From: Myxococcales bacterium
GTDB lineage: Bacteria > Myxococcota_C > UBA6777
DNA: 64,000 nt
Assembly (NCBI GenBank): GCA_020632975.1
Contig: JACKEL010000006.1
Coordinates: forward strand, 1-64,000
Direction of reading: 5' to 3'
The notes below the pieces were generated by a model. The model saw only the letters and a list, made by a program, of their open reading frames with translations. It was not told the DNA's origin and searched no databases. Each line of letters opens with the position of its first letter. The stretch's first letter is position 1. Positions 1 to 8,534 of this stretch are shown here, in pieces. Made by a program: the position numbers and the translations under genes.

Positions 1-69
1 GCCTCGTTTTCAACGCCTACTTCTGACCCGCCTCGCCGCCCCCTCTCACAAAAAACCTGCTGAAATCCT

Positions 70-98
70 TTGACGATAGGAAGATCTTCTGCTAAGAA
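70..98 (+). promoter_or_regulatory. Weak candidate promoter of hpt
   Basis: TTGACG at 70-75 is followed 17 bp later by TAAGAA (93-98), about 40 bp before the hpt start. The -35 is good but the -10 matches the consensus poorly, so this is only a suggestion. Confidence 0.3.
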
Positions 99-137
99 GC
101 GGCCCATCTATAGGCCCCCAGACAAGGAGAGATCACC

Positions 138-683
138 GTGTCCATCCTCAAAGACGCTCCATTCGAAACCCTTCTCACCGAAGAACAAATCCAAACACGC
201 ATCCGCGAGTTGGGAGAGCAGATCACCCAAGACTACCAAGACAAAGACTTGGTCCTTGTTGGGGTCTTGCGAGGGAGTTACCTCTTTCTTGCAGATCTGT
301 CTCGACATATCGACCTGCCTTTGATCGTGGACTTCCTCGCGGTTTCCTCCTATGGAACGCGCACACAAAGCTCGGGCGTGGTTCGCCTCACCAACGACCT
401 GTCCATGTCGATCGTTGACAAAGATGTCCTCCTCGTCGAAGACATCGTCGATACAGGGCTCACCATGAGCTACCTGATCGAAAACCTCGCGACACGAAAG
501 CCCCGTAGCATCAAGATCTGCTCCTTGCTCGATAAGCCCGCACGCAATATCCAACCCGTCAATATCGATTATCTTGGTTTCGAGATCCCCGACAAGTTCG
601 TCGTCGGCTATGGCTTGGATTACATGGGACGCTATCGAAACCTCCCATACATCGGCTACCTGAACCATCCCCCCGCAGAATAA
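138..683 (+). CDS. hpt: Hypoxanthine phosphoribosyltransferase
   Basis: Purine salvage enzyme that transfers phosphoribose from PRPP to hypoxanthine or guanine to give IMP or GMP; cytoplasmic. The 181-residue product has the usual family length. The PRPP-binding signature VLLVEDIVDTGLT lies near residues 94-106, and the loop LRGSYLF and the C-terminal FVVGYGLDY are typical of the HPRT branch of type I phosphoribosyltransferases. The GTG start at 138 is chosen because AAGGAGA (124-130) lies at ideal spacing. The gene stands alone and converges with the HEAT-repeat gene on the minus strand. Family assignment is firm; base preference between hypoxanthine and guanine cannot be read from the sequence. 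Confidence 0.95.
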   Translation: MSILKDAPFETLLTEEQIQTRIRELGEQITQDYQDKDLVLVGVLRGSYLFLADLSRHIDLPLIVDFLAVSSYGTRTQSSGVVRLTNDLSMSIVDKDVLLVEDIVDTGLTMSYLIENLATRKPRSIKICSLLDKPARNIQPVNIDYLGFEIPDKFVVGYGLDYMGRYRNLPYIGYLNHPPAE

Positions 684-715
684 TTCGCCTGATGGAAAAC
701 TGGCCTTCGCTCTTC

Positions 716-737
716 GGGCGACCCTCCGTGGTCGCCC
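716..737. terminator. Hairpin between convergent genes hpt and HEAT ORF
   Basis: GGGCGACC (716-723) and GGTCGCCC (730-737) form a perfect 8-bp GC-rich stem with a 6-nt loop between two convergent stop codons. Neither strand has a proper T-tract after it, so it may be a transcript-end stabiliser or a weak terminator. Confidence 0.45.
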
Positions 738-756
738 CAAAAAGCAGAGATGGGCC

Positions 757-1896
757 CTATTTCCTTCTTTTGGGTTTCCTGATCCGCACTTTCACTTTAC
801 CTTTGCGCGCCTTCAGCGGTTCACCCAACGGATTCGTCTCGTCTTCCAATGTCGCAACCAGCGTTTTTTGCGCAAACTCACCGCTTCGTTTCTTCAAGAC
901 TTTGTAAAGCGCGCGTGTTGCGGTGTAATAGAACGCAGGACTTCGCATATACATCGCCAAAGCGGGCACAGACTCGCGTCCAGAAACTTCAGAAGCCACA
1001 GAGACAAGATTTCTGAGTTGGTTCAATCGATCGCGGATCGCACGATTGAACGTACGGATATCTTCTTTTGCTTTGGGGGCTTGGGTGGCCTTAAACTGGA
1101 TATATTGTTGGCGCTTACGTTCCAAAAGTTCCAACAGTGCAGGGGCGATCGCAGGATGCTTTTGACGACGCAACGAAGACAATACACTTGATTGATCTTT
1201 GTCCTCTTTTTCCAAAAGCTCTAACAAAACATAAGCAGCTTCCGAGCTTTTGTACTCACCAAGTGCTCGAATCGCAGCACGGCGAACCTCTCCTTCCGAA
1301 GCGCGCGCCCAACGTGCAAAGCGAGGAAGATCCACTGGGCTATGAAAAGCCCGTAGATACGTCACAAACGCATACAAAGAACCTCGCTTACGCAACGCAG
1401 CGTACATCGAAGCATCAGCTTTTTTCTTACAAAATTTCTCGTACAAAACAGGCGAGTTGGCACCTTGATAGATATCGAGAAGTTGGAGCAGATACTGACG
1501 CGCAGACTCCGTATTCATGCGGGAAAGCGCCCCCAAAGTAGAATAGATCGAGAAATATTCTTTGGGTGAAGAACAAAGCATCTTTTTCACCTGCTGCACC
1601 TCGATCTCTGGGAGCTTAAAGCGAGAGGTGTACCATCCTAAGCGACGCCCCAACTCCCCCGACCATACGGGCTCTGCAATCAACTTTGCCAAAGCATCAT
1701 ACGCTTCACGCGAACCAAAAGATGCCAACGCTTGGCAAACGTAACGTGCGAGGTCCTTGCGCAAAGATTTGGGCAAACCAGGGAAAGGTTGAGCACGAGA
1801 GCCCATCGCGTCTTGCAGCGTCTTCAAGACCAAAGAAAAGTATTTGTTTTCATGTGTATAAGCCAGCGCCATCGCAGCGAACAGCTTAGAGTCCAC
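757..1896 (-). CDS. HEAT-repeat protein fragment (probable frameshifted 3' part of the upstream gene)
   Basis: 379 codons from a GTG at 1896. The product is all helical and reads as HEAT/PBS-lyase-like repeats, with recurring units such as AIRALGEYKSSEAAYVLLELL, and ends in a Lys/Arg-rich tail. No enzymatic motif is visible. It overlaps the end of the large upstream ORF by 73 bp in another frame, and no convincing Shine-Dalgarno precedes the GTG. If one CT unit were removed from the CTCTCTC tract near 1897-1905, the upstream frame would run straight into this one (…RDGALVDSKLF…), completing a HEAT helix pair. I infer this is the carboxy-terminal part of the same gene, split by a natural frameshift, a recoding site or a sequence error. 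A separate translationally coupled gene is the alternative. Confidence 0.7.
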   Translation of the reverse strand: MDSKLFAAMALAYTHENKYFSLVLKTLQDAMGSRAQPFPGLPKSLRKDLARYVCQALASFGSREAYDALAKLIAEPVWSGELGRRLGWYTSRFKLPEIEVQQVKKMLCSSPKEYFSIYSTLGALSRMNTESARQYLLQLLDIYQGANSPVLYEKFCKKKADASMYAALRKRGSLYAFVTYLRAFHSPVDLPRFARWARASEGEVRRAAIRALGEYKSSEAAYVLLELLEKEDKDQSSVLSSLRRQKHPAIAPALLELLERKRQQYIQFKATQAPKAKEDIRTFNRAIRDRLNQLRNLVSVASEVSGRESVPALAMYMRSPAFYYTATRALYKVLKKRSGEFAQKTLVATLEDETNPLGEPLKARKGKVKVRIRKPKRRK

Positions 1897-4800
1897 GAGA
1901 GAGCGCCGTCTCGCAGCATCTCTTTGAGCAAAGGGATCACAAGATCATCATCAAAACGCGCCAAAGTCCGCGCGATACGCTCTTTGTTCGAGAGGATCTT
2001 ACGCCCTTTGTAATACTCTTTTCGCGTTGCAGCACGTTGTTTGTAATAGTCTTTTTGTTTTCTTCGCTCTTTGTAGGGGATATCCAAAAGCTTTCCGTAA
2101 GCCCGCATCATCTTGAAGGCGCCAGGGACTTTCAAAAAGTCGATCAAGATCTTGGCAGCTTCTCGACTGTTGACGCGATTGAAAAAGCGCAACAGGCCCA
2201 TCCAATACTCACGTTGATCACCGTTCAAAAGCTTCCGATACACGGGCAAGATCCGCTCAGCATGTCCTTTTGTAAGCAACACATAAAAGGCTCGAAAACG
2301 AATCGTTCGCCAGTCTCGCTCTAAAAAGCGCGGATCTTCCGAGCGTGTCGCATGTTCAAAGATCGTTTGGATGGCCTCGCTTGTACCCACATGGCTCAAC
2401 GCCAAGAAGGCCATCAACATCGAGACCCGTAAACGAGAAGAGACATAGCGAGGACGAGCAGGACCTTTTACCGCAGGGACGGAGGGTTTCGCAGCAAGAC
2501 GAACAGATGGCTTGTCGCGCCGCGAAGGAAACGGACGGGGGCCTTTCTTGGCTCCAAGTCCCCCAAAAGGGCCTCTCCCACGGCGAGGACGCCTGCGCCG
2601 CCCTCTTCCCAAAGGCCCCCTCGCTGGACGATCCCCTGTAGGAACACCTCTCCCCAATCGGCCCAAACGACCGCCAGCCCGACCCAAACGACCGCCAGCC
2701 CGACCCAAACGACCACCTGTCCGACCGAGTCGGCCGAATCGACGACCAAAGCGGCCTCTTCTTGCGCCTCTTCGTTCTGCATCCTGAACAGAACCACTTT
2801 CCTCGACGGCAGCTTTGTTTTTGGGGAAAGCATGACGTGCTTCTTGATGGTCTTCAGCGGTGCGCAAACGCCGTAACCACCGCTGTATCGAAGAAACATA
2901 GATATCGCTCGGAGCATGACGTGCCAAACGCAAAAGCCGCCCGTCGTAAGAAACGTCTTGATCGAGCCCTTGGAGAATCCAAGCTTTGACCCCTGGGGTG
3001 GAGAGACTGCGCAAAGAGTACTCCACGATCCCACGCATCGCTTTGATCCGCCGATGTTCCATCAGCGAAAACAGCAAAGTCTCCAGCCGTTTAACATAGC
3101 GTTGTTCCACTTCGCCATTGTTTACAGCGAGCGCCGCATAAGGCAGGACATAGAGATAAGGATTGATCCAATCGTCGTATTTTCCGCGCTTGCGCAAGGT
3201 TTGATCAATCTTCGCAAAGTCTTGGAGCCAAGCCCCCACAAGTCGAGAAAGTGCAGGATGGACCCCCGCAAAAAAGCTCATAATCTTGCGTTCTTGGAGA
3301 GGCAAGAAGCGTTTTTGCTCGGCAAAGGGAAGCTTTGCGATCTGATAGGACGCACCGAGCAAGCGAAAGTGCTTGTCCATAAAGCCCACGTCACCAACCG
3401 AAAGAATACGCAACACACCATGACCGACCATCTCACGCAACAACTTGCTTGACTGTTGCAGATCCAGCTTTGCAACTTGCTCGATGATCTCCAAAGCCTC
3501 GTCACGCGGGACGGTTGAACGATTGAGCTGCATACTACGAAAAGCCAACGCAGAGAGGATCTTGACCTTGAGTGTCATCTCAAAGGCCCCACCATCCAAC
3601 ATATTGCGCACCAAACGATCGTAAATCACGCCAAGATTGCGCGGTGCCCGCCCCACCAAAAGGTAATATTGGATGCACAAAGACAGGATCAAAGGACGAT
3701 TGATATTCTGGCTGAGATAGCCGTTGTTCATCAACTCGCGGAAAAAAGCTGTCGATGTTTGTTTGTGCAAAAAGTCCCGTGCGATGCGGTTTTCATACGT
3801 TTGTTGCTTCAAGCGAACAAAGCGCGGTGCCAAGGACTCCAACGCCGCAAAGTTGCGCTCTTGGTAGGTCGAAAGGATGGCACGGCTCTTTTCGTAACGC
3901 TCCACAAACTCCAGCACTTTGGGCACGATGTTCGCGAGGCTTCCTGCTTGATCCAATTGCAAAAAGTAAAAACTCGCATTGCCGCTTTTGATGACTTGTT
4001 CTACACCTTCAAAGCGAAACAATCCCGCGCGATCTCCCGAATATCCGGTCATATCACGCACAACTTGCACCACTGTTTGTTCGATCGAGTCATTTTTTAA
4101 CTTGGAAAGGTCAACAGGGATCACAAGACGACCAGCGATCGTATCTTTCAGCATCTCCCGCGTCATCAACACTTGGTTGAGCGTCGACCCACTGACATAC
4201 AACGCCAAAAGAGGCTTGGTCTTGTGTTCTGCAAGCGGTCGGATCTGTCGCGAAGACTCCAACTCATCGCGCCCTTTTTCCTCTCGCTTTTTCTCAGCAC
4301 CAGAAGAATCCGTACCCGACGAACTACCACTGTCCGTCTTTTTCGAGGCGTCATCAGACTTCTTAGAACCCGAAGCTCCCGACTCTTGGACGTCTTGAAC
4401 CTCGCTCTGCTCCAAAGAAACATAGACCTCGGGAAAACGCCCCATGCTCCCCAACAAAGGATGCGCTTCCAACTGCGAACGCAAACGATAGCGATAAAGA
4501 TGCGGAATCACCTTATCAGCCCGCAGCTTCTCCATATCCTTTTGCACTTTTTCCCGCAGACTCTGCAAATACGTATCCAAGTAGGGAAAGCTCAGGCGCG
4601 TCGTCTTCGGAAGCGTGGCCTTTTTCAGCAGGTCCACACCGCGATCCAGATACCCTTCAGCATTGACCACAGCTTTGGGTGTGGGCGTCGCCTTGCCAAG
4701 CGTTAAACGAGCCACCAAGGTCTTGCCACGAACACCATCCAACTTGTCGTTGTATTGGTCATAATCGCGGTAATTGAGAAAGCCCAGAAACAAGATAAAC

Positions 4801-5795
4801 AGCACGATCACCCCAAGGATACTCCGCAAAGACACCTGCGGAAGTTTATCCAAAAGGCCCGAAAAGAGCTGGCCACCAGGCATAAAGATCAAGATGGGCT
4901 TGAGGTTGATCGAGCGATTCAACAACGCATTGAGACCGCTGGGCAGTTCCACTTCAGCATCGAAGATCGGCGTAGGTTCGACGCCTCGCTGCTGGGTGAT
5001 ATCATCCAAAAAGCCCCCGACATTCTCTGTCGAGACGCGGTGGAAACTTTTGTGGTACTGCGAAAGCCACTGCACGGAGGTTTGCGCTTGCGGAAGACCT
5101 TCTGTGAGATGATCATAACGCAAGTCCTCGACCCAAACGACGGGTACATCGGGTTTTGCGACAACCAAGCGCAAAAAGCCATTCATCATATCGCTAGGAT
5201 ACGGGTGCTGGCCGATCACAATCACGCCATCCGCACCATCAAGCATCCCTTCGAGCCGCTGCTTCACAAAAGCAGCCTCTCGATTGCGACGATCCTCTTG
5301 GTCTTGGAAGATCAGGTCGTCCCACTCTTTCACAAAGTGCAACGCATCCCCGCCAGAAAGGGGTTTTTCCAAAGAAAGCAACTCATACGCGACATGTTGA
5401 CGATCCAGCGCTTGCTCCAAAAGATCGTCCGCCGCGCTACTCACCACCCCACAAAACATCTCGCTGCGCGCAAGATCGGCCAATCGCACGATATTTTTCT
5501 GCGGCGTAAGATTGTTTGTGTAGTTGCGAAACCACTTCACCTGTTCTGGAAGCTGATCAGAGATAAACCCGAGAGGCGCTTTTCCCGACTGAAGGGCTTT
5601 TTCGACGCTTTCCGCGACTTCTCGACTCTGCGTGCGAAAGATGTGATAGCGCACAAGATCCGCGATACTCGGCGACCAAGACGTGCGTTGAAAAGGCAAC
5701 GGCACACCACTTGTCGCCCCAAGATGCGACCCTGCAATCAACAACCATCGTTTTTTTTTGTCTTCAAACAGAGTCAACTGCTCTTGCCAAGACAT
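1824..5795 (-). CDS. Large SIR2-like / TM / degenerate NACHT-like / HEAT-repeat protein
   Basis: 1,323 residues from an ATG at 5795 (GGAGG six bases upstream; a TTG at 5828 lies outside this signal). Residues ~17-230 resemble SIR2-type Rossmann domains: LLIAGSHLGATSGVPLP, then VSSAADDLLEQAL where the family has TNYDDLLE, then GVIVIGQHPYPSDMM. A hydrophobic segment at ~324-341 could span a membrane. A Ser/Asp/Lys-rich linker lies at ~470-515. Residues ~527-770 resemble a NACHT/STAND core and winged helix (RPLILSLCIQYYLLVGRAP, LGVIYDRLVRNML), but the P-loop position reads VSGSTLNQ without GK[ST] and the Walker B position reads FLQLDQAG. HEAT-like helices follow, interrupted by an Arg/Gly-rich stretch at ~1008-1095 with 21-bp DNA repeats. 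The last ~24 residues appear to be out-of-frame sequence (see next ORF). Domain calls are pattern-based inference; no activity is claimed. Confidence 0.6.
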   Translation of the reverse strand: MSWQEQLTLFEDKKKRWLLIAGSHLGATSGVPLPFQRTSWSPSIADLVRYHIFRTQSREVAESVEKALQSGKAPLGFISDQLPEQVKWFRNYTNNLTPQKNIVRLADLARSEMFCGVVSSAADDLLEQALDRQHVAYELLSLEKPLSGGDALHFVKEWDDLIFQDQEDRRNREAAFVKQRLEGMLDGADGVIVIGQHPYPSDMMNGFLRLVVAKPDVPVVWVEDLRYDHLTEGLPQAQTSVQWLSQYHKSFHRVSTENVGGFLDDITQQRGVEPTPIFDAEVELPSGLNALLNRSINLKPILIFMPGGQLFSGLLDKLPQVSLRSILGVIVLFILFLGFLNYRDYDQYNDKLDGVRGKTLVARLTLGKATPTPKAVVNAEGYLDRGVDLLKKATLPKTTRLSFPYLDTYLQSLREKVQKDMEKLRADKVIPHLYRYRLRSQLEAHPLLGSMGRFPEVYVSLEQSEVQDVQESGASGSKKSDDASKKTDSGSSSGTDSSGAEKKREEKGRDELESSRQIRPLAEHKTKPLLALYVSGSTLNQVLMTREMLKDTIAGRLVIPVDLSKLKNDSIEQTVVQVVRDMTGYSGDRAGLFRFEGVEQVIKSGNASFYFLQLDQAGSLANIVPKVLEFVERYEKSRAILSTYQERNFAALESLAPRFVRLKQQTYENRIARDFLHKQTSTAFFRELMNNGYLSQNINRPLILSLCIQYYLLVGRAPRNLGVIYDRLVRNMLDGGAFEMTLKVKILSALAFRSMQLNRSTVPRDEALEIIEQVAKLDLQQSSKLLREMVGHGVLRILSVGDVGFMDKHFRLLGASYQIAKLPFAEQKRFLPLQERKIMSFFAGVHPALSRLVGAWLQDFAKIDQTLRKRGKYDDWINPYLYVLPYAALAVNNGEVEQRYVKRLETLLFSLMEHRRIKAMRGIVEYSLRSLSTPGVKAWILQGLDQDVSYDGRLLRLARHAPSDIYVSSIQRWLRRLRTAEDHQEARHAFPKNKAAVEESGSVQDAERRGARRGRFGRRFGRLGRTGGRLGRAGGRLGRAGGRLGRLGRGVPTGDRPARGPLGRGRRRRPRRGRGPFGGLGAKKGPRPFPSRRDKPSVRLAAKPSVPAVKGPARPRYVSSRLRVSMLMAFLALSHVGTSEAIQTIFEHATRSEDPRFLERDWRTIRFRAFYVLLTKGHAERILPVYRKLLNGDQREYWMGLLRFFNRVNSREAAKILIDFLKVPGAFKMMRAYGKLLDIPYKERRKQKDYYKQRAATRKEYYKGRKILSNKERIARTLARFDDDLVIPLLKEMLRDGALSWTLSCSLRWRWLIHMKTNTFLWS
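2661..2722 (-). repeat. 21-bp tandem repeats coding for GRL/GRAGG units
   Basis: Three near-identical 21-bp units (gacccaaacgaccgccagccc type) sit in the Arg/Gly-rich stretch of the large SIR2/NACHT-like gene and encode repeated GRLGRAG-like segments. Copy number may vary between strains. Confidence 0.7.
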
Positions 5796-6022
5796 CGAAA
5801 ACCTCCGACATTTCGCTAAGACCATCAATGAAACGCACTAACCATCAGGGTTAGACGCGCTTCAAAACTACGAAGGAGAGCTTGAACTTTACGCTTCCCG
5901 CAAACGCCCCAGCCCCGAAAAAGCTTTACGAGAAGACGAAAAAGACAGCATGATGTCGCTTTTTTTGCAAGGAGATGCCCCCATCCCCCGAAGCATCCGA
6001 ACGCTAGAAAGGAAGCACTTGG

Positions 6023-7159
6023 TTAGGCAACTCGCCACCAACGCTCTGCAATCGCGTGTTGCTGCGCGCTTGCTCCACCCCATCTCGCACGCAATGTCTG
6101 TGCATCGCGATAATAACGCTCCACAGGAAACTCTCGAATAAAGCCGTATCCACCGTGGATTTGGATGGCTTCTTGTCCCGCCCACACAGCCATCTCCGCA
6201 GCAAACAAACGCGCCTGACGCCCCGCATCTTCGAGGGCTTCCATCTCGCCGCGTTGCCATAGGTCCGCAGCGTGATCAACCAAGACTTGCGCCGCTTCCG
6301 CTTTCATCGCCATATCCGCAAGTTTCCACTGGATCGCTTGAAAAGAACTGATTGGTTGCGAAAACTGCTTGCGTTGTTGGGCATATTGCAAAGACTGCCA
6401 AAGCGCAGCTTGCGCAACCCCCACACTGACCGCCGCCAAAGCAACACGCCCAAAAGCCCATGCGTCCGCAGCTTCAGCACAGTTCGCAAGACGCGCGGAG
6501 TCGGGAACAACCACACCGTGCAAAGCAAGGTGCGCCACTTCTGTTCCACGAAGCCCCAACTTTCCTTCAAAAGGCTTGGCGATCACTTGTTTGCGCGCAT
6601 CGCCTTCCAAAACAAAACTGTGGATCTCGCCCTGTTCATCGACAGCGCCAAGCAAAAGAAGCTCTGCTTCTCCGCCAAGACTCACAAAGTGGGCTTCACC
6701 TTCCAAACGCCACGAGTCACCTTGATGTTGGACCCGCAAAAGCCCCGTGTTTCCGCGCGCTCCACCTGCTTCACAAGCAAAGCCTTCGCCGCCACAAGCA
6801 ATCAATGCTCCTTCGGCCAATGCCCCTAGCCATAGGGCTTTTTGCTCATCGCTACCCGTCGCATTCACAAACTCAACGCCCCAAGCATTTTGCAAAGCGA
6901 CGATCACAGCCAGAGAGGCATCCACCCACGCCAATTCCATCAAAACACGGCAGCAAGTGACAGGGTCCATCTCTGTACCGCCGAAAGCTTCGGGGATACG
7001 CATCGACAAAAGACCATACGATCCCAACGCTTCAATACTCTCACGAGAAAACTGTTCTTGATGTTCTGCCGCGCTCGAGAGAGAGGACAACTCTTTTCGT
7101 GCAAAGTCGCGGACTTGTTCAATAATTAGACTTTCTTCTGCGCCAAGTTCCAGCTGCAA
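6023..7159 (-). CDS. Acyl-CoA dehydrogenase family protein lacking the catalytic glutamate
   Basis: 378 residues from a TTG at 7159, chosen because GGAGG lies six bases upstream; an in-frame ATG at 7174 precedes that ribosome site. The fold is clear: N-terminal helical domain, middle beta domain, C-terminal flavin-binding helices with HGGYGFIREFPVERYYRDA near residues 335-353. Normal family members oxidise acyl-CoA thioesters with FAD and pass electrons to ETF. Here the motif that normally reads YEGTSEIQ is W-G-G-A-S-A-Q-Q (residues ~360-367), so the catalytic Glu is Gly. The alternative Glu position of the isovaleryl/long-chain branch (ERL) reads FGR. Ordinary dehydrogenation is therefore doubtful. 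The gene is single and preceded by a possible TetR-type operator. Confidence 0.88.
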   Translation of the reverse strand: MQLELGAEESLIIEQVRDFARKELSSLSSAAEHQEQFSRESIEALGSYGLLSMRIPEAFGGTEMDPVTCCRVLMELAWVDASLAVIVALQNAWGVEFVNATGSDEQKALWLGALAEGALIACGGEGFACEAGGARGNTGLLRVQHQGDSWRLEGEAHFVSLGGEAELLLLGAVDEQGEIHSFVLEGDARKQVIAKPFEGKLGLRGTEVAHLALHGVVVPDSARLANCAEAADAWAFGRVALAAVSVGVAQAALWQSLQYAQQRKQFSQPISSFQAIQWKLADMAMKAEAAQVLVDHAADLWQRGEMEALEDAGRQARLFAAEMAVWAGQEAIQIHGGYGFIREFPVERYYRDAQTLRARWGGASAQQHAIAERWWRVA

Positions 7160-7183
7160 AAGACACCTCCACATTCACTTGTT

Positions 7184-7201
7184 GGATCGATCGTTCGGTC
7201 C
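7184..7201. promoter_or_regulatory. Imperfect palindrome, possible TetR-type operator
   Basis: GGATCGATC and GTTCGGTCC form an 18-bp imperfect palindrome (7 of 9 arm positions match) about 25 bp upstream of the acyl-CoA dehydrogenase start. GACCGA/TCGGTC-type palindromes are common TetR-family operators, often next to fatty-acid genes. No regulator gene is nearby. Confidence 0.35.
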
Positions 7202-7388
7202 ATAGACCTTTTATCCCCGCAGAGAACCACAATCATCCAACAATCGCAAGAGCCTTACCCCACCCTCCGCACTCCATGATCCCCTTACTCGCTCAACCTA
7301 CACAGGCTTCCTTCAAACCATTGTAGGTCTCTCCGTCGGCCTTTTCAAAGGTCCCCAAACACACAACCCCCCATCTTTTCCAACCCCA

Positions 7389-8366
7389 TCATGCGGAAAA
7401 AGCGAACCAAAGCGCGGCAAGCTTTTCAAAAGTATCCGCCTCTTCGCGCATGGGCATAAACCGAAAATACCAAGGCAGATGGCTATAACGGTGCAGGATC
7501 ACCTGCGCCATCCAACGACACTGCAAGGTGTGGTTCAGTTCGTGTTCAGCAAAGCCATACCCCAAACACAAACGCCGCAAGATCGCAGGGTCCCCTTGCG
7601 CCCAAAAGACCCCAACAGACGCAAACTCGTACTCGCGCGGTCCAACCATCGAAGGTTCAAAGTCCAAAAGTCCTGATACATAGACCTTCTCGTTATCATC
7701 ACGCGAACAAAAGACGTGCGCCCGCATAATCTCAGTATGCAAAAGAACCCGATTCTCCACAGAAAACAGCTCTTCATGAACAAATCGATCAAGAAACCCT
7801 TCCAACTGTTCGCACCATGCATCAGAAAGTCCCTTGCCTCGGTGATGTTCGAGCAGTCGCTCGCGACGCTCTTGATACAAAGCCCCCCATCCCCACGGCA
7901 AAGAAGCAATCTTCTCCGAAGGAATCTGATGAAGGGCACGAAGACATGCCCCCAACTGCTCGGAAAGTTCGAGCTTTTCATCCAAGGAAACATCGTCCCA
8001 CACTTGCACCACAGATCGACCTTGCAAGCGACGCATCAACACATAATGCCATCCCTCCCAACTCCCCGTGGATAGGACCTCTGGGACTTCGCAGGGGAGC
8101 TGACCTTGCACTTTCTCCAGCACCGCGCACTCGTTGACCCACTCGTCCTTAAACAACAAGGGAAAGATCTTGATCACGCGTGCATCATCGAGAAAAAACA
8201 CAGGCAACGAACCATCTTTGGCCCGTTCCATCCGCTCGAAAGAGATCTTTTCTTGCGTACACAAGGTGCGAGCCAAGATCTCGCTAGACGTAGCATCATC
8301 CACCCAACGCTCGAAAGCAACGCGATCTTGAGGCTGTTCGCATGCAGGACCCCACAAACTTTCCAT
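7389..8366 (-). CDS. Aminoglycoside phosphotransferase-fold kinase family protein
   Basis: 325 residues from the ATG at 8366, preceded by a GGTGG-like site; the ORF stays open to a TTG at 8510, so the start is uncertain. The protein has the APH/choline-kinase layout. The N-lobe carries a VIKIF lysine strand, then LMRRLQGRSV, then a catalytic loop LLHTEIMRAHVF and a metal-binding strand SGLLDFEPSMVGPREYEFA. The usual HGD is HTE, so the catalytic Asp is replaced by Glu; from memory this variant occurs in a subgroup of the family. The substrate is unknown, and antibiotic resistance should not be assumed. It lies 168 bp before the end of the PLD-family gene on the same strand and may be co-transcribed with it. 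Confidence 0.75.
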   Translation of the reverse strand: MESLWGPACEQPQDRVAFERWVDDATSSEILARTLCTQEKISFERMERAKDGSLPVFFLDDARVIKIFPLLFKDEWVNECAVLEKVQGQLPCEVPEVLSTGSWEGWHYVLMRRLQGRSVVQVWDDVSLDEKLELSEQLGACLRALHQIPSEKIASLPWGWGALYQERRERLLEHHRGKGLSDAWCEQLEGFLDRFVHEELFSVENRVLLHTEIMRAHVFCSRDDNEKVYVSGLLDFEPSMVGPREYEFASVGVFWAQGDPAILRRLCLGYGFAEHELNHTLQCRWMAQVILHRYSHLPWYFRFMPMREEADTFEKLAALWFAFSA

Positions 8367-8534
8367 CACAACCCACCTTTCTTCCCTTTTATCGGCCTTT
8401 TCGGTCACATCCCAACAAGGACGAACTGGCTTTTCCAACAACGATGTTGTCGTACGATAGGCATCCCAAAAGGTTTGTGCGTGGTGCAAAGAAACCAAAG
8501 AAAGGTGCAAGACATGGCGGTCAAAGGGAAATCG

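Noticed and set aside
4755..5819. 354-codon + strand frame opposite the SIR2/NACHT-like gene
   Set aside because: Antisense shadow rich in Arg, His and Gln; no motif and no start signal.
7389..8366. Antibiotic-resistance aminoglycoside kinase
   Set aside because: Only the general APH fold is visible, with HTE in place of HGD and chromosomal context without mobile elements; specificity cannot be assigned.
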